This document shows positions 33,300-44,853 of a stretch of DNA of 64,000 bases, piece by piece (the first letter of the stretch is position 1; each line of letters starts with the position of its first letter). Below the pieces are notes generated by a model that was not told where the DNA came from, did not search any database, and saw only the letters and a program-made list of their open reading frames with translations. The stretch lies in contig NC_089219.1 in assembly GCF_963924675.1 (NCBI RefSeq), positions 148,262,288-148,326,287 on the forward strand. Reading direction: 5' to 3'. Both the position numbers and the translations under genes were made by a program. This DNA is from Phocoena phocoena (taxonomy: Eukaryota > Chordata > Mammalia > Artiodactyla > Phocoenidae).

Positions 33300-34945
33300 C
33301 TGGCTCAGGACTTAATCAGAAGCGTAGCCAAGTTCCCACTCTAGGCCAAAGCAATCCATAGAGACCTGGGTTATGTAGACATCCCGCAGAGTATCACACT
33401 GGTCCACTATGTTGATGACATGACATCCTATTAATCAGACTGGATGAGCCTGCTGGAGGCCTTGGTAAGACAACATGCACTCCAGAAAGTGGGAGATAAA
33501 CCCTAAGAAAATTTAGGGGACCATCGTATTAACAAAATTTGGGGCATCCAATGCATTAGAGCATATTGAGATATCCCCTCTAAAGTAAAGGACAATTTAG
33601 TTTGTCTTGCACATCCCAACCCGAAGAAGAAAACACCATACCTCTTTGGATTCTGGAGACAGATATTCCACACTTGGGAATACTCTACACTCCATATACC
33701 AGGTGACGTGAACGGCTGGCTGTTGGTTTTGAGCGGGGCTGAGAGCAAGAAAGGACTTTGCAATAGGTTCAGGCTAGTGTACAAGTGGCCCTGATGCTTG
33801 AGTCATATGATCAAGCAGACTCAATGGTACTAGAGGTGTCTGTTATGATAAACAATGCACTGTAGAGTTTTTGGAAAGTCCCAGTGAGAGGATATTAACA
33901 TAGGCACCTGGGATTCTGGAACAAGGCCATGCTATCTGCAGAAGAGAATTACACAGCTTTTAGAGAAAAAGCTCCTAGAGTGGTACTAGTCGTTAATGCA
34001 GATGAAACACTTGACCATAGGACATTAAATGATCACGCATCTGGAATTTCCCATCATGAGCTGGATTTGATCAGATCCACCAAATCGTAAGATCAGGAGG
34101 GCCCAGCTTTCCTATGACGGAAGTGATATATGTGGTATTGAGCACAAGCAGAAGAAGGCATAAGCAAGTTGCACAAACAAGTAGCCCAGACCTCATGACC
34201 TCTGCCTTGCTGTACCAGAGCCTTTTCCTCAGCTCACGTGTGACCATACTTGGAATCTTGTATGGCCAGTTGATGAAGGAGGAAACAAGCTGATTTTGGT
34301 TCATGAATGGGCTGGTTTGGTATGTGGATGTGTTTTGTAGCTGAACTACAGCTCCACTCAGGAGTGGGCTTGAAAGACGGTGATGAGGGAAAGCCTCCAA
34401 AATGGGAAGACCTCAGGAGGTCCACCTAGTCATCCGTCTAACAAGTGGCCCAAGGTTAGAATATTCATGGACTCATGGGCTGTAGGGAATGGGTTGGCTG
34501 GAGGTATGGGCAAGAGGCATGAGGATGGAAATGGGCCAAAAGTGCAAAGATCTTCAACCTATATATTTGTGCCTAAAAGAGTGTACTCTACCATGGTATA
34601 GATATTATAGAACCATGTACACAGAAAGTTTGGCCAGGATCTGTCATTGGCCTCCCCTGTGTTGGCACAATGGACAAATGACGGTAAGAGCCATGTTGGC
34701 AGGAACGCAAGGTATACATGGGCACAGCAGCATGAACTTCCACGGTTGATTTATGTATTGTCACTGTCAAACGAGCAACCTGCCAGCTACAGAGAAAAAT
34801 GACGGACCCGTGATTCAACACCATCCCTCAAGGAGACAAACTGGCCACTTTGTGGCAAGTGGACTGCATTTGGACAAAAATAGAATCATACTCCAATGAC
34901 CACTTAAGGAACATGTGCTTCTTACCCCACAGATCTGGGCCACGA
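33300..34945 (+). pseudogene. ERV-L-like pol remnant (RT, RNase H, integrase start)
   Basis: A decayed retroviral pol region in sense orientation. The reverse transcriptase catalytic motif YVDD is encoded at 33408-33419. A connection-domain-like segment follows near 33640. The RNase H motif DSWAVGNGLAG lies at 34470-34502, and an integrase-like 'WQVDCI' is at about 34851-34868. The reading frame changes several times and stops intervene, so no active polymerase can be made. The motif set fits class III (ERV-L) pol. No dUTPase or env follows, and the remnant ends at a pyrimidine insertion near 34965. Confidence 0.8.
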
Positions 34946-34954
34946 ATGTGTAAA

Positions 34955-34999
34955 AGCACTGTTTCTTTTTTTTCTTTTCTTTTCTTTTTAGCACTGTTT
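34955..34999. repeat. Pyrimidine tract bounded by a 10-bp direct repeat
   Basis: agcactgttt at 34955-34964 and 34990-34999 flanks a C/T-only run (34965-34989). This looks like a TSD around a bare poly-A tail (minus strand), that is, a retroinsertion carrying little but its tail. Confidence 0.6.
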
Positions 35000-35194
35000 T
35001 TTAAAGGGGAAATTCTGCTGGAATTCTATTGAACCCTTACTTCCTTGGCACTTCAGACACCTTGTGTCCGGAGACCAGTAGGCAAAAAGAGGAGTTACCA
35101 TTTTGTCTGGTGTGATTGTAGGGCTGCTGTTACTCATTGCAGGCAGGGAGAAACATGTTTGGAATTCAGGTGATCCACTTGGAGGCATCTCTTG

Positions 35195-35760
35195 GTAATT
35201 TCTGACCAGTTTTAGTAGGTATTATGACTTTGTTAACTTAATAATTGTTAAGTGGAGCACAGGGTGTAAGCTGGTGAATCACAGTTCAACAGCAGACCAC
35301 AGAGAGATTGAAATAGAGAAGCTTATTACTCACGGGTCCTGGAAGAAGTACACAGCATGCCTCAGGTCACTACACGGGGCAGTCAAGGAAGGGTACTGAG
35401 AGAGAGGCAAGGCCTGGGGCACATGCCTTTATTAAAGTTCATGGGTGGAGTGCTTTGTGATTCCTGGGCTAGGGATGGTTTGGTCAATTCAAACCAAAAG
35501 TGTGGGGTTTTGGTAAACCCCTTGGGGGTTTTATCTAAAATGTACGTAAAGCATACAGGTGCTGGGAGGGAAGGGAGACTGTTGATCAGAAGGGCTATTG
35601 AGGAATTCATATCAGTATCACAATATCACAATAGCAGGAACCTACCTTTGCTTGTGACTCTGTGGGCTGCTGTCTAGAGTATGTGCTCTCATGAGAGGGC
35701 TAGTGTCAGTTTAAGATAACTGCAGGACACCTGGCCAAACAAAATGGATGCTGAGGCAGC
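35195..35760 (-). mobile_element. Probable LTR, family uncertain
   Basis: 'gaatcacagttcaacagcag', 'gattgaaatagagaagctta', 'ttactcacgggtcctgg' and 'catgcctttattaaagttca' have the look of an old retroviral LTR read in reverse. I could not fix the ends. Confidence 0.45.
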
Positions 35761-35764
35761 GATA

Positions 35765-36450
35765 CCGTGGAGTAGCTTAGCTAAACACTCAAAAGTAGGA
35801 GATGGGTAAGTGCATCAGCCCTGGCAGGAGGAGGGCATGGTGACCAAGAGCACAGACCCCAAGGAATACAGGTCTGGGTCGTACCACCAAATAGGCCACC
35901 AAGAGCAGCAATGGCACCAGCTGAAGGTGGGGTGATACGAGTGGATAGTGGAGGAGACTCTCAATCCATGTTTGATGCAGAAAGAAATGCACTTGGTTTT
36001 TCCTGCTGTGGTGGCCAGGACAGGTAGTCTAAGTTGTCATCACTGTCTAGTTATTCTTGGATGTGTTCTTGTTTATCCAGCTTAAGAGAAATCTTCCTGA
36101 CGTTGCACAACTTTTTACTTAAAAGTTACTTTTCTGTCTTTCTGTAGAGTCTATTGCTCTACACTTGTCTTCTTTCCTCAGTAAGAACTTGGTAAACTCT
36201 AACAGATTTCCTGAAACACAGAGCAGAACAGCCGGGTGTGGCCCTGGGGGAAACTGGGAGGCAGAAAACATTAGTCTTCAGTTATTCAGCAACTCTTTCC
36301 TTAGTTCTTTCCCCACTCCCAGCACCCCATTACCTCTGCTCTTTCATCCTTTTCATAAAACTGAGCTCTACGAAAGGGACTGATTTAATCACTTATAGCT
36401 TGGTGTGACTTTAAGTTAGGATACTATCTCTTTCTGGAGTATTTGCACTT
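35765..36450. other. Unassigned sequence
   Basis: Possibly retroviral scraps near 35790-36000 (a 67-codon minus frame), but nothing diagnostic. Confidence 0.3.
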
Positions 36451-36465
36451 TTTGGCCTCATTTTT

Positions 36466-36837
36466 TTTGACCTTGAAATTTTTTTTAAATTTATTTATTT
36501 TATTTCTTTTATTTTTGGCTGTGTGGCTCTTCGTTGCTGTGTGCGGGCTTTCTCTAGTTATGGCGAGCGGGGGCTACTCTTCGTTGCGGTGTGCAGGCTT
36601 CTCATTGTGGTGGCTTCTCTTGTTGTGGAGCACAGGCTCTAGGCGCACGGGCTTCAGTAGTTGTGACTTGTGGGCTTCAGTAGTTGTGGCTTGCGGGCTC
36701 TAGAGCACAGGCTCAGTAGTTGTGGCGCAAGGGCTTAGTTGCTCCACAGCATGTGGGATCTTCCCGGACCAGGGCTCAAACCCATGTCCTCAGCATTGGC
36801 GAGCGGATTCTTAACCACTGTGCCACCAGGGAAGCCC
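36466..36837 (-). mobile_element. Long CHR-1/CHRL-type SINE, full length
   Basis: T-rich tail with (TTTA)n, 'ttggctgtgtggctcttcg', repeated 'gcttcagtagttgtg' units, head 'gccaccagggaagccc'. TSD tggcctcattttt at 36453-36465 and 36838-36850. Confidence 0.95.
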
Positions 36838-36954
36838 TGGCCTCATTTTTGATTGGGGGGGAAAAACGCTCTATAGAAAGTCTGATGAACTCTGTTCCAC
36901 CCCTTCAGAATATCTATTTTTGTTTTTAATTTGATAAAGTTAATTTGTGTATCA

Positions 36955-37281
36955 GGAACCACAAAATGAGGGCACCCCAGTGGCCTGGCCCACATCACAA
37001 ATCTGAACCTCAGTCAGCCCACACTTAACGCCTCACTGTCAAGGAAACCTCACACACACTGGTCACAATCCCCCAACTCAGCTTTAAGTAGCTTACCTTA
37101 CCTAGAAGATAGGGTCTTCAAGCCTTATAAGGAAATCCCCCACCTCCTGGTCATTCAAGCCCTGTGTCCGAATTGCCTCTCCTAACACCCCTATAAAACT
37201 TGCTCCTGCCCCAGATCCATGGGGAAGAGTGTCCCACTGCTGGTGAGGCCTTGCACTCCCCCAGTCCATGGACTGTTTTCT
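36955..37281 (+). mobile_element. LTR fragment truncated by the inverted duplication
   Basis: TATA-like ctataaaact (37191-37200) preceded by 'ggtcattcaagccctgtgtc' and followed by an R-like segment. No polyadenylation signal follows because the left arm of the inverted repeat begins at 37282. Confidence 0.5.
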
Positions 37282-37495
37282 CTGTGGCAGGTGCAGTGTA
37301 AGCTTGTGGCCATGCAGCATCTCAAGTCTAAGTAGGTCGGCATTTTATTAGGCCCATTTTTTAGAAAAGGAAACTAGTACTAATAATAACAACAATAGCT
37401 ACAGAAGCCACGTCAGCTACAACCGTTGGCAGTTATCAGGTACTTATACGTCTTAACGCTCTGCATTTCATACATCATCTCATTTAATAGGGCTA
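37282..37495 (+). repeat. Inverted duplication, left arm
   Basis: Matches the reverse complement of 38048-38260 with about 8-9 differences in 213 bases (near 96% identity by eye). It contains the 3' part of a MIR in reverse. It abuts a broken LTR on the left and an L1 scrap on the right, so it looks like the derived copy. Confidence 0.9.
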
Positions 37496-37662
37496 ATATA
37501 TAATATATATACTTTCCCATATTCTTTTCCATTATGGTTCATCACAGGATATTGAATATAGTTCTCTGTGCTATACCGTAGGACCTTGTTGTTTATCCAC
37601 TGTATACATAATAGTTTGACTCTGCTAGTCCCAAACTCCCAGTCCTTCCCTCCCCCACCCCC
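37496..37662 (-). mobile_element. L1 3' UTR fragment
   Basis: 'ttctctgtgctataccgtag', 'ccactgtatacataatag', 'cccaaactcccagtcc' is an L1 3' UTR in reverse, between the inverted arms. Confidence 0.75.
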
Positions 37663-37663
37663 C

Positions 37664-37873
37664 TGAGTCTTCACATGACTTTCCCTCTGTACCTGTCTGT
37701 GCCCTAATCTCCTCTTCTTAAAGTCATATTGGATTAGGGCCCATCCATATGACCTCGTTTTACATTCATTACCTCTTTAAAAACTCTCTCTCCAAATACA
37801 GTCACACGCTGAGGTACTGAAGGTTAGGACTTCAAAATATGAATTTTGGGGAGCACAATTCAGCCTGTAACAG
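37664..37873 (-). mobile_element. MaLR LTR fragment (MST/MLT1-type)
   Basis: 'gtcatattggattagggccc', 'tctctccaaatacagtcaca', 'gaggtactgaaggttaggac', 'caattcagcctgtaaca' are the 5' part of a MaLR LTR in reverse. Confidence 0.85.
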
Positions 37874-37924
37874 TGACCCAGCCAGAAGGAGGCAGCTAAC
37901 CCCATAGATTAAATATACTATATT

Positions 37925-38110
37925 TAGAGCCAGGAAGGCTAAGGTTGGAATTCTGACTTTACACTTATAATCACTTGGGTATGTTGTTTAATTTCTTGGA
38001 GCCCTAGCTCCTTCTTCTGTTAAATGGAAATAAAAATCATATGGCACTAGCCCTATTAAATGAGCTGATGTATGAAATGCAGAATGTTAAGACGTATAAG
38101 TACCTGATAA
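37925..38110 (+). mobile_element. MIR SINE remnant running into the right arm
   Basis: 'gagccaggaaggctaaggtt', 'ttgtttaatttcttggagcc' and 'attaaatgagctgatgtatg' follow MIR. Its 3' half lies inside the right arm, so the right arm is in its native context. Confidence 0.75.
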
Positions 38111-38260
38111 CTGCCAACGGTTGTAGCTGACGTGGCTTCTGTAGCTCTTGTTGTTATTATTAGCACTAGTTTCCTTTTCTAAAAAATGGGCCTAATAAAA
38201 TGCCGACCTACTTAGACTTGAGATGCCGCATGGCCACAAGCTTACACCACACCTGCCACA
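38048..38260 (-). repeat. Inverted duplication, right arm
   Basis: Reverse-complement partner of 37282-37495. Continuous with an upstream MIR and with unique sequence downstream, which makes it the probable source copy. Confidence 0.9.
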
Positions 38261-38264
38261 CAGC

Positions 38265-39585
38265 AAAATCTCAAAAGAAGTGTGGCCATCATATTCATGG
38301 GACAAGAGCCCAGTTTTCCAGGTACTGTGTCTTCCTTTTATCCTACTGAATAGGATCTGATGTAGCAAAAGTTTATCTATATTTAATAAAATGCAAATTT
38401 TCTTGTCAGGGAAGTTTTAACCAGAAATCTAGCTATTTTATGCAGGAGCTCATATTTTAGTTATGAAAACCTGAAATGATATTTTAGTTATTAAAACACA
38501 GGAGAATGCACACCTTAGAAAATTATTCAGCTAAAGGGAGGTGAGATCTGTATTCTGAATTACATAGCAAAGAAGTGGTCAGGTTCAATGTGGGTGATTA
38601 ACCGTTTGATACCTTGTCAGGCTTTGACAAGTTCTCCCTCTATTTTTTTTTATGTCTCTCACTATGTCTTGTGTAATTAAGAAACGGTGCTGAGTTCTTG
38701 TCGTCCACCATTAAGGACTAGTCATAGATAGTTTCATAACATCTGCTTCTTGCCACCTTCTAATTATCCATAAAAATCTGGCAGAGGGACCTGACAGTTT
38801 ATCTGGAACACAGAATATGAATACAAAATAGGGCGCTTTGCTTCTCGCTAGAGTATGGTGTAAAACAGTTTCTCTCTCACCTCTTATTTCGCATGCAGCT
38901 ATGTTACCTGCTCAGATCAGATCTAGGTGCATGTCTTCTCTATAAAGACTCAATTTTGAAAAGCATCTTTTGACAAAATGAATGTGGGTCAGGAGTATGT
39001 TAATGGTGCTGTGTCAAAATCTGCTGTCAGGCGCTGCCCCAATATTCTCTTTGCAACCCAGCCAGACGCTGTTGATTCTGTTATCTCCTGCCCGTACTTG
39101 CAGGCTTGGAAGCCATCTATGCCCTGATAGAAAGCACTGAGGGACTCGACTGGGCCAGACACTTGCCTCCAGCAAGGTCAATTCTTAGCCTCCTGTTGCT
39201 TGTTTCTCGTGGTGGGTATGTTTCTTGCCCACCAACCTGTCTGGCTTTCCAACTCATTGTCTCACCTTTACGCAGGGAAACGCGTCTTCCTGAAGCCCTA
39301 CACTGTGTGGTCTCCTGAACCACTACTTTATTCTGATTATTGGTCAGAGTGTGTCTTCCCTCTGCCTGTGTATACCTCCACCATCCATTTGGATCCAGGG
39401 ATGATTTGCCCTTTGGAATCCACACTTGCCTCTCTGCCCATTGTGTTTCAGACTCCTACTCTGTTGAGGCCTCTGGGTTTTTTGTGTGTCTTTAATCTCC
39501 TCTGGCTGCGACCTCACAGTCTTTCCTCAGCTCTCCTGGTCCTGCTGTCTTTCATTGTCTCTGTGTCCGACTACCAGTGAGATGT
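38265..39585. other. Unassigned sequence
   Basis: No element named. Short frames at 39106-39580 on both strands show no splice context or motif. Confidence 0.3.
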
Positions 39586-39589
39586 AAAA

Positions 39590-39780
39590 TAATACTCCTA
39601 TTCCTATCTACCATTCACTGAGTACTTCTTGTACCTGCAATGAAATGACTTTGAGAGATAAGGAACATGATTTGCTTTGTAACTTTTTTGTCAGTTGAAG
39701 CACAGATAGGTTTATTATTTTACTTAAGGCCGCAGACTCTGGATTTGAACCCAAATCTGTCCTGCTTCAGCTTGAGTTCT
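39590..39780 (-). mobile_element. MIR SINE remnant, diverged
   Basis: 'ccattcactgagtacttctt' and, further right, 'ccgcagactctggatttgaa' correspond to the two ends of a reversed MIR. Confidence 0.55.
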
Positions 39781-39799
39781 TTCCACCCAGTCATTGATT

Positions 39800-40645
39800 T
39801 CCTGAGCCAACAAAGTACTGCTCAGAAGAGTCATTTATCTGTGGTATTCACTTCTCCAGTAACCGCTGAGAAAGTAACTCAATATTATAAGTATACTTTT
39901 ATAAATATATATGATGTTAAATATTTAATTTTTGCATTTTAACAGCTCTACGGTCCCCCTGTTACAAAAAAAATGAATCGAGGCATTGAGTTTCAGGGTG
40001 TTGATAAATCCACGTGGTAATTAGCCAAGAGAGCAGGAGGTTCTTAGCACAGCAACAGAGAGGCTTGTTGAAAGTAACACTAGTCTACAAGGCGGGAGGA
40101 CTAGGTCAGTTCAAGGTCTGGCCCAGAATCTTAATCTTTGGTAAATTATCTGACATCTTCTTTCATCTTCAAAATTGCTCACTAAGTTTAGCTCTGAGTT
40201 TTCTGGCAGCCAAAGTATACTCATGGTTCCTAGCTCCAGATCAGTGGTCATGGGCCAAGATCCTTGAAGGTGCTTCCTCTTAGTTCCTGGGTCCCAAAGA
40301 TTTTATCCATAGTAACGTACCTCGTATATTAGGCATTGGAGGTACAATTACTATTCTAAACTGCTGCGGGTTCTTTGAATTGGGATCGCCTGGGCCATTC
40401 TTACGTCCAGAAAAGACCCCAACTTCTTCATCACATGTCAGAGCCTGGGCTGCCATGACAAGCCCAAACCCCCCTTCTGCCCTCTGCGGCTCTCATGTGT
40501 CCCCGGAGTGGCTAAGACGCCAGGGACTTGAAAGAAAAAACAGAGGAAAAGGAGCAAAGGAAAGCTGAGAAGTGGGTCCTGGCCCTCTGTTGAACTGAGA
40601 GGCGGGGTGTTGGGGAAACTGGCTTTGAGTCTCAAGCCCTCTAGT
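39800..40645. other. Unassigned sequence
   Basis: Nothing recognised. Confidence 0.3.
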
Positions 40646-40649
40646 TCTT

Positions 40650-40798
40650 TGCTATTCCAAGTGTAGGCCTGGTGCCACAGTGGCATCGCCTGGGAACTTA
40701 TTCAAAATGCAGTCCTCAGGCCCCACCCTACATCTGCTGAATCATTTTTACAAGATTCCCAGGTGCCTTGTGTGCACATTCAAGTTAAAGAAGCCCGC
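40650..40798 (+). mobile_element. MER5A-like DNA transposon remnant
   Basis: 'catcgcctgggaacttattc', 'aaaatgcagtcctcaggccc' and 'catctgctgaatca' then 'ccaggtgccttgtg' follow MER5A. Confidence 0.8.
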
Positions 40799-40799
40799 T

Positions 40800-42035
40800 G
40801 GTTTATTAACCCATAGAAACATTGAAAATTAACCTCCTAGGGGCGAGACATGTTTAATAGACCCCGCTTGGAGGGGCCCAGGGAATTTGCTGCCATTGTT
40901 GGCATGGGCTTGGCGGAGGAAGGAAGGACTCTGGACCAGATTGCGGTAGATAAAGCAACTTAGCTAAAAGCCAGCCCTTCAGGAGGGCAAAGGGGAGTGC
41001 TGTGGACTTTTGACGTAAGGCCGTTAACAGCTGGATTATAATGCAACGTGCCATAATGGTTTAGTGATGAAACATAATTGATATAGTTATGTTATAAAAA
41101 AGGAACACTTTCTTTGTTCCAGGCTCTCTTTCTTAGAAAGCAAATGGTCTGGGCTAAGGTAATGAGACAAAAGGAACAGGTTCTGTAAACATTTCCCTTT
41201 CTCTTTTAGCCTTCCTTTGTCCAGCTGCCGGTGAGAACCTCCCTGGTACTGGCACCTACCAGATAAGCAGTCTCCAGCCAGTACCCTCATACTCTGAGAT
41301 CAGCTGGGCACTCTAGGAGGGAGTGGTGACCTGAGAGCCAGGCACCTGGCAGGTCCGAGTGGCATAACAGCCCCACTCCCATCTGTGAAAACCCTTGGGG
41401 AATGAGCCTCAGTGGGGGGATGGCACGCTTGCTGTCAGGACTGCAGTCTCTTTACTGGGACCTCCATGTCATGGCTTCAGCGTGAAACTGCTCCTCAAAC
41501 CTCAGCCTCTGGCTTCAGGGTACTGAGCTCAGAGCCATCGCAGCCTCCTTGCCGATGGTCTGTTTGCTATTTCTTGATGTCTTTCTTGATTCATCTCTTG
41601 AATGTTCTACTTTCTTGGGAGCCGAAACCATTTTCTCTTTATTAGCTCTTCACCAGTTTCTTTTTCCCTCACATGTTCCACTTGCCCCAGGGAAAATAGA
41701 GTGAAAATTTGAAATGACACTTATCCTGGAAAAATGGTTACTTACTTCTGATTTAGGCCACGCCTATTTTGAAAAAAAAAAAAAAATCCTCAAGGCCTTA
41801 AGGTACGACACATGCACTGAATGTGAAGCTAAAAAACGAAAACTCCCCTAAAATGAAGATGATGGGAGGAAGAGAGAACTGTTCCAGAAGCCGAGGTGGC
41901 TTGTCGTTGGGACTAAATTGCACAACGAACTCAACACTGGCTTGCTGGCAGCCAAAGATGTGCATATGGTTACTTATTCCTGGTCGGCAGACACAAGGCA
42001 AGCTTCTCAAAGGTACTTGTCTTGTTACTGAGGTT
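40800..42035. other. Unassigned sequence
   Basis: No repeat besides a 16-base A-run (41771-41786). No exon recognised. Confidence 0.3.
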
Positions 42036-42039
42036 ACAA

Positions 42040-42150
42040 TAGTAAATACTATTTTTGAATCCTTACGGTTTACTGGACACTTGCTGAACCCTTTGCCTGC
42101 ATTATCCTACCTCATCCTCACACCAGCACCAAGAAATGGGGGAGAGTAAT
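42040..42150 (-). mobile_element. MIR SINE fragment
   Basis: 'ggtttactggacacttgctg', 'cctacctcatcctcacacca' is MIR 3' half in reverse. Confidence 0.6.
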
Positions 42151-42154
42151 AGTC

Positions 42155-42365
42155 CCGTGTGTGAACTCCAGGGCCCGGGAGCCCAGGGTTGCTGCTCACA
42201 AACTGGGTGGCCTTGGACAAGTCCCTTACCCCTCTCTGTTTTACTTTTATGGTGATAAAACTGAAATATCAATCATACCTTATAAGGTGATTGTGAGTAT
42301 TAAATGATTTAATCTACGCAAAGCATGCAGTGTCTGGCCCTTAGTAAATACTCACCATTATTATC
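42155..42365 (+). mobile_element. MIR SINE remnant, near full length
   Basis: 'ggtggccttggacaagtccc', 'attgtgagtattaaatgatt', 'agtgtctggcccttagtaaa', 'accattattatcatta' follow MIR. Confidence 0.85.
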
Positions 42366-42369
42366 ATTA

Positions 42370-42470
42370 TGTCCACTTGACAGATAGGGGAAATTGGGTC
42401 TTAGAAAAGTTAAGCGTCTGGCCCAAAGTCCCCTACCCAGGTCACATTGGCACCAGATCTAATCTGACCC
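42370..42470 (-). mobile_element. MIR SINE fragment
   Basis: 'acttgacagataggggaaat', 'gaaaagttaagcgtctggcc' is the reverse MIR core. Confidence 0.65.
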
Positions 42471-42707
42471 CTCTTAAGTACTTCACACACTGACTCAGAA
42501 ACCGTAGCCTGCTGCCAACAATGCACTTGGGTGCAAATAAGGAGTTGTATTAGCCTTACGCAGTCAGTGTTTGATTATCTTTGGTGAGAATTTCTCATCT
42601 ATAGATTATCTTCTGGGGAACTTCTCCCAGCTGTTCAGCAAGATGAAGCCTCTGGGATGGTATCTCCTTTCAACATGACTTTAAGTAAATTTAAAATAAT
42701 ACGGGAG

Positions 42708-42906
42708 GGCTTCCCTGGTGGTGCAGTGGTTGAGAGTCCGCCTGCCGATGCAGGGGACACGGGTTCGTGCCCCAGTCCAGGAAGATCCCACATGCCGCAG
42801 AGCGGCTGGGCCCGTGAGCCATGGCCGCTGAGCCTGTACGTCCGGAGCCTGTGCTCGGCAACGGGAGAGGCCACAACAGTGAGAGGCCCGCGTACCGAAA
42901 AAAAAA
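42708..42906 (+). mobile_element. CHR-2-type SINE, full length
   Basis: 'ggcttccctggtggtgcagt', ggttcgtgccccag, 'gagaggcccgcgtaccg', A-tail. TSD aaaataatacgggag perfect at 42693-42707 and 42907-42921. The 134-codon + frame is SINE read-through. Confidence 0.95.
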
Positions 42907-42924
42907 AAAATAATACGGGAGTGG

Positions 42925-44355
42925 TATTGCAAATCATAGTGTATATTTGTTTATTTATAGATTCCAGTTACTTATATTTATTCCTAGCCAAATACTTCCC
43001 CAATACAGTTGAACATAGCAGAAACGTAGGTGGGTATCTACCGAATTGCTACTATATTTAAAGTCCGCTTCAATTCCACATACCCTAGCAGCTGCTTGCC
43101 TTGTTATTTCCCATGATCTCCGAGGGTGCACAAGTCTCCTTAGACCTGTAGTGATGCTTGAGAGCCAATGTGGGTGTAATTCCCCTATTCACCACCAGGT
43201 GTCCCACCCAGCCCTGCTATCTGACACGCATCAAGGAAAAAATGGCCTTCTTCACCCCTCCAAAGGGGAAAAAGGAATCGAGGGGGGACGGAGGCGTTGT
43301 GGGGAGGAGGGCGGGAGACTGTGACGAGTCTTCTAGAAGCTGCTCCTTGCCTCCGGACAAAGGTAGTCTTTTGCATTGTTTTTCTTTGATGCATAGGTGT
43401 CTCTCTCCAGAAAGCCTAGAGTCAGTTCCCTACAGTTTAGGAAGCTTTTATTTCCACTAATGAACTGGTGTCTGGCCAGCCCTTTGCATTTCTGAGTTTG
43501 AGTCTGAGGCAACTGCCTGCTTGCATTGTCTTCCTTTTGCCTGAAAGACCCTGACAGGCTCTCATCCCTCTGTGGTCTCTTTCTTTCAGGGTCTAATTTA
43601 AAAAGAGTTAAGGGAGGTACTGATTCCTCCTCACGTCCTTAATCAGAGGAGGTCAAAGATGGGAATCAGTGTGTGACTATGGCACGAACTAGCACTCTTG
43701 TAAACAGTAACCTAATTCGTCCCTGATAGCAGTATTACCTTGACAGAAAGCCTTCTTCCTCACTTGCAAATGAAATTGTCATTTGCTTCTCTGGGGACAG
43801 GGGAGGGGACGCGGGGACGGGGGTTGGAAGTAGGAGTAAGGGGATTTGGATCCACTGACTTTTAAGAACTAGGGACTTTTAAAATTCCAGAATAAATCTC
43901 TTATCTTTTGCAGGTGCTTGACTGCTTGCCTGTTATCAGTCCTCCCTCCCTTCTTCCTTTCTTTTGGAGGACCACAGACAGGGTCAGAGTTAGGGTCAGG
44001 AAGAGAGCTCTGAAGCCACGTGGTTTTTCCTTCTGACACTGCCATCTGCACTGGGGCTCTCTGCAGACCCCAGTCCATCATTGTAGGTCACTCCCACAGA
44101 CCCTAGACATTTACCACGGACCCGAGGCATTCAAAAGGATGCAGTTCTCTGAGCTGTCTGGCAAACGGAGGCCCAGATTGTAGCTTATTCTGTGACTGAA
44201 GCTTCACCCGGGGGTCTGCCTAGAACGTGAATGGGTTTTCTTTATTTAGCACCGGCTTTAGGATATTTCAATGTGGGATATTTCTTCCATCAAGGACCTT
44301 GATAACAAAGACCAGACTACAGCCCTAGGGGAGCAGGTAGCTTCTGTCTCATTAT
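42925..44355. other. Unassigned unique sequence, repeat-poor
   Basis: No transposon recognised. Short frames at 43046-43460 have no supporting features. Confidence 0.35.
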
Positions 44356-44359
44356 ATGC

Positions 44360-44700
44360 ATGGCTTTTACTGTTTGGAGAGCCTTTTGCCAGTACACATT
44401 TTCCCGTGAACTAGGAAACCAGAGCCCGGGTGTGATGTATTATTGATAGGATTGTAATTTACTCTTCTCAGGTTGTATCTACAGTGTATACCATTAGCAC
44501 AACCTATGAAATTACCAGCGGTTGTATATATTTGTCTGTTCAGGTTTGGCTTAATGATATTTGCCTTTTGCCTCAATGAAAGATCATGAATAAAGCGAGC
44601 AGGGCAACATTGCTTGTTGTTGCAGGGGAAAGTTGATTAAATCATTTTCTCTGTGTTGCGTTGTGGCAAGCCATGCTTTGCAATGAAGATATGGGACATA
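44360..44700. promoter_or_regulatory. Candidate conserved non-coding block
   Basis: Repeat-free, AT-rich sequence with words such as gtattattgatagg, ttaatgatatttgcc and ttgattaaatca. It has the composition of a vertebrate conserved element. Inference only. Confidence 0.28.
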
Positions 44701-44839
44701 AAATAGCGGGGGCTGGATGGGGAAGATGCATGGGGCAGTTCGCTCCAGCTCACAGCACATGCTGGCTTCCCTGGCAGGTTGCTCCGGGCTGGCTCACGCT
44801 CCTTCCGAATGGGAGATTAACCACCCTGCCCATGCTGCA

Positions 44840-44853
44840 CCAGCAGGGGGAGG
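44840..44853 (+). promoter_or_regulatory. CTCF-like site
   Basis: CCAGCAGGGGGAGG fits the CTCF core CCASYAGRKGGCRS except for A in place of C. Weak evidence alone. Confidence 0.25.
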
